Below are positions 63,851-64,000 of a stretch of DNA of 64,000 nt, in pieces. The translations under genes and the position numbers were made by a program. Below the pieces are notes generated by a model. That model saw only the letters and a program-made list of their open reading frames with translations, had not been told where the DNA came from and did not search any database. Numbering within the stretch: position 1 is the first letter of the stretch; every line of letters begins with the position of its first letter. The stretch comes from Streptomyces venezuelae (GTDB lineage Bacteria > Actinomycetota > Actinomycetes > Streptomycetales > Streptomycetaceae), in contig NZ_CP029193.1 of the NCBI RefSeq assembly GCF_008642355.1, positions 7,954,485 to 8,018,484 of the forward strand. Reading direction: 5' to 3'.

Positions 63851-64000
63851 GCGCCGCTGAGGCCCTCGGCCGCAGCACCGGGGCGGGACCAGCCCACTGC
63901 CCGGAAGACCCCCGCCACACCGTTACGCGGTGGCGGCGGCCTGCCTCGCCACCAGCACCCGCCTCGCCGCCCCGGCCACTCGCTCCCCGGCCACGCCCGC

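Larger units (their letters stand above)
62935..64000. other. Gene-free right end with hairpins and two tandem arrays
   Basis: No gene is supported in the final 1.07 kb. It contains a strong terminator (62971-63023), a 31-bp array (63230-63354) and a 43-45-bp array (63553-63850). Open frames on both strands are Ala/Arg/Pro/Gly-rich and built from the arrays. The next gene lies beyond the window. Confidence 0.5.

Overview
The window is Streptomyces-type actinobacterial DNA. It has very high G+C, GTG/TTG starts, translationally coupled operons, AfsR/SARP regulators, DUF574-type methyltransferases and a gamma-butyrolactone (GBL) receptor/AfsA system. Two parts differ sharply. Positions 1 to about 37.2 kb look like a chromosomal arm: short intergenic gaps and a mixed set of housekeeping and accessory genes. 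From about 37.2 kb to the end the window is a secondary-metabolite island: sparse genes, long gene-free stretches filled with degenerate repeats, and strong strand asymmetry. The + strand is G/T-rich to about 46 kb whichever strand carries the gene, then C-rich.

Left part, in order: the end of a LysE/ArgO-type exporter; an editing-domain-less threonyl-tRNA synthetase with a threonine-codon leader peptide and attenuator hairpin; small hypothetical genes; a large AfsR-like regulator; a methyltransferase; a coupled HTH pair whose second member has a large polymerase-like C-terminal domain; a secreted serine beta-lactamase-like hydrolase; a FemAB/GNAT plus DegT pair; an SRPBCC protein; a C-terminally replaced DrrA ATPase; a TetR regulator; an O-methyltransferase; a frameshifted peptidoglycan-binding protein; an ArsR regulator with an MFS pump carrying a His-rich tail; a membrane-anchored conserved protein; secreted and membrane hypotheticals; argG; an acyltransferase and GNAT; a pair of CNNM/CorC-like membrane proteins; a MEDS-STAS plus anti-sigma-kinase pair; a PPOX-fold protein; a DUF574 methyltransferase; a divergent SDR and MarR; two hypotheticals; and a VOC protein.

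Right part: an afsA-type GBL synthase with an ARE-like site upstream, a HAD-fold protein lacking the usual nucleophile, three TetR genes of the GBL-receptor family, a hypothetical gene abutting an IS5-type remnant, acyl-CoA carboxylase epsilon and carboxyltransferase subunits, two small SARPs, and a didomain aromatase/cyclase. These are followed by a compact operon: RppA-type 1,3,6,8-tetrahydroxynaphthalene (THN) synthase, MomA-like cupin, DegT aminotransferase, O-methyltransferase-fold protein and a frameshifted WrbA-like quinone reductase. Three 18-bp sites of the form AAACC-N7-CGGTTT lie upstream of the second TetR gene and of the first SARP, which suggests a GBL receptor to SARP to biosynthesis cascade.

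Best reading of the pathway (inference): acyl-CoA carboxylase supplies malonyl-CoA, RppA makes THN, the cupin oxidises it to flaviolin, the aminotransferase and methyltransferase give an amino-naphthoquinone of the 8-aminoflaviolin kind, and the quinone reductase cycles the redox state. The aromatase/cyclase implies that a type II minimal PKS or further genes lie beyond the right edge.
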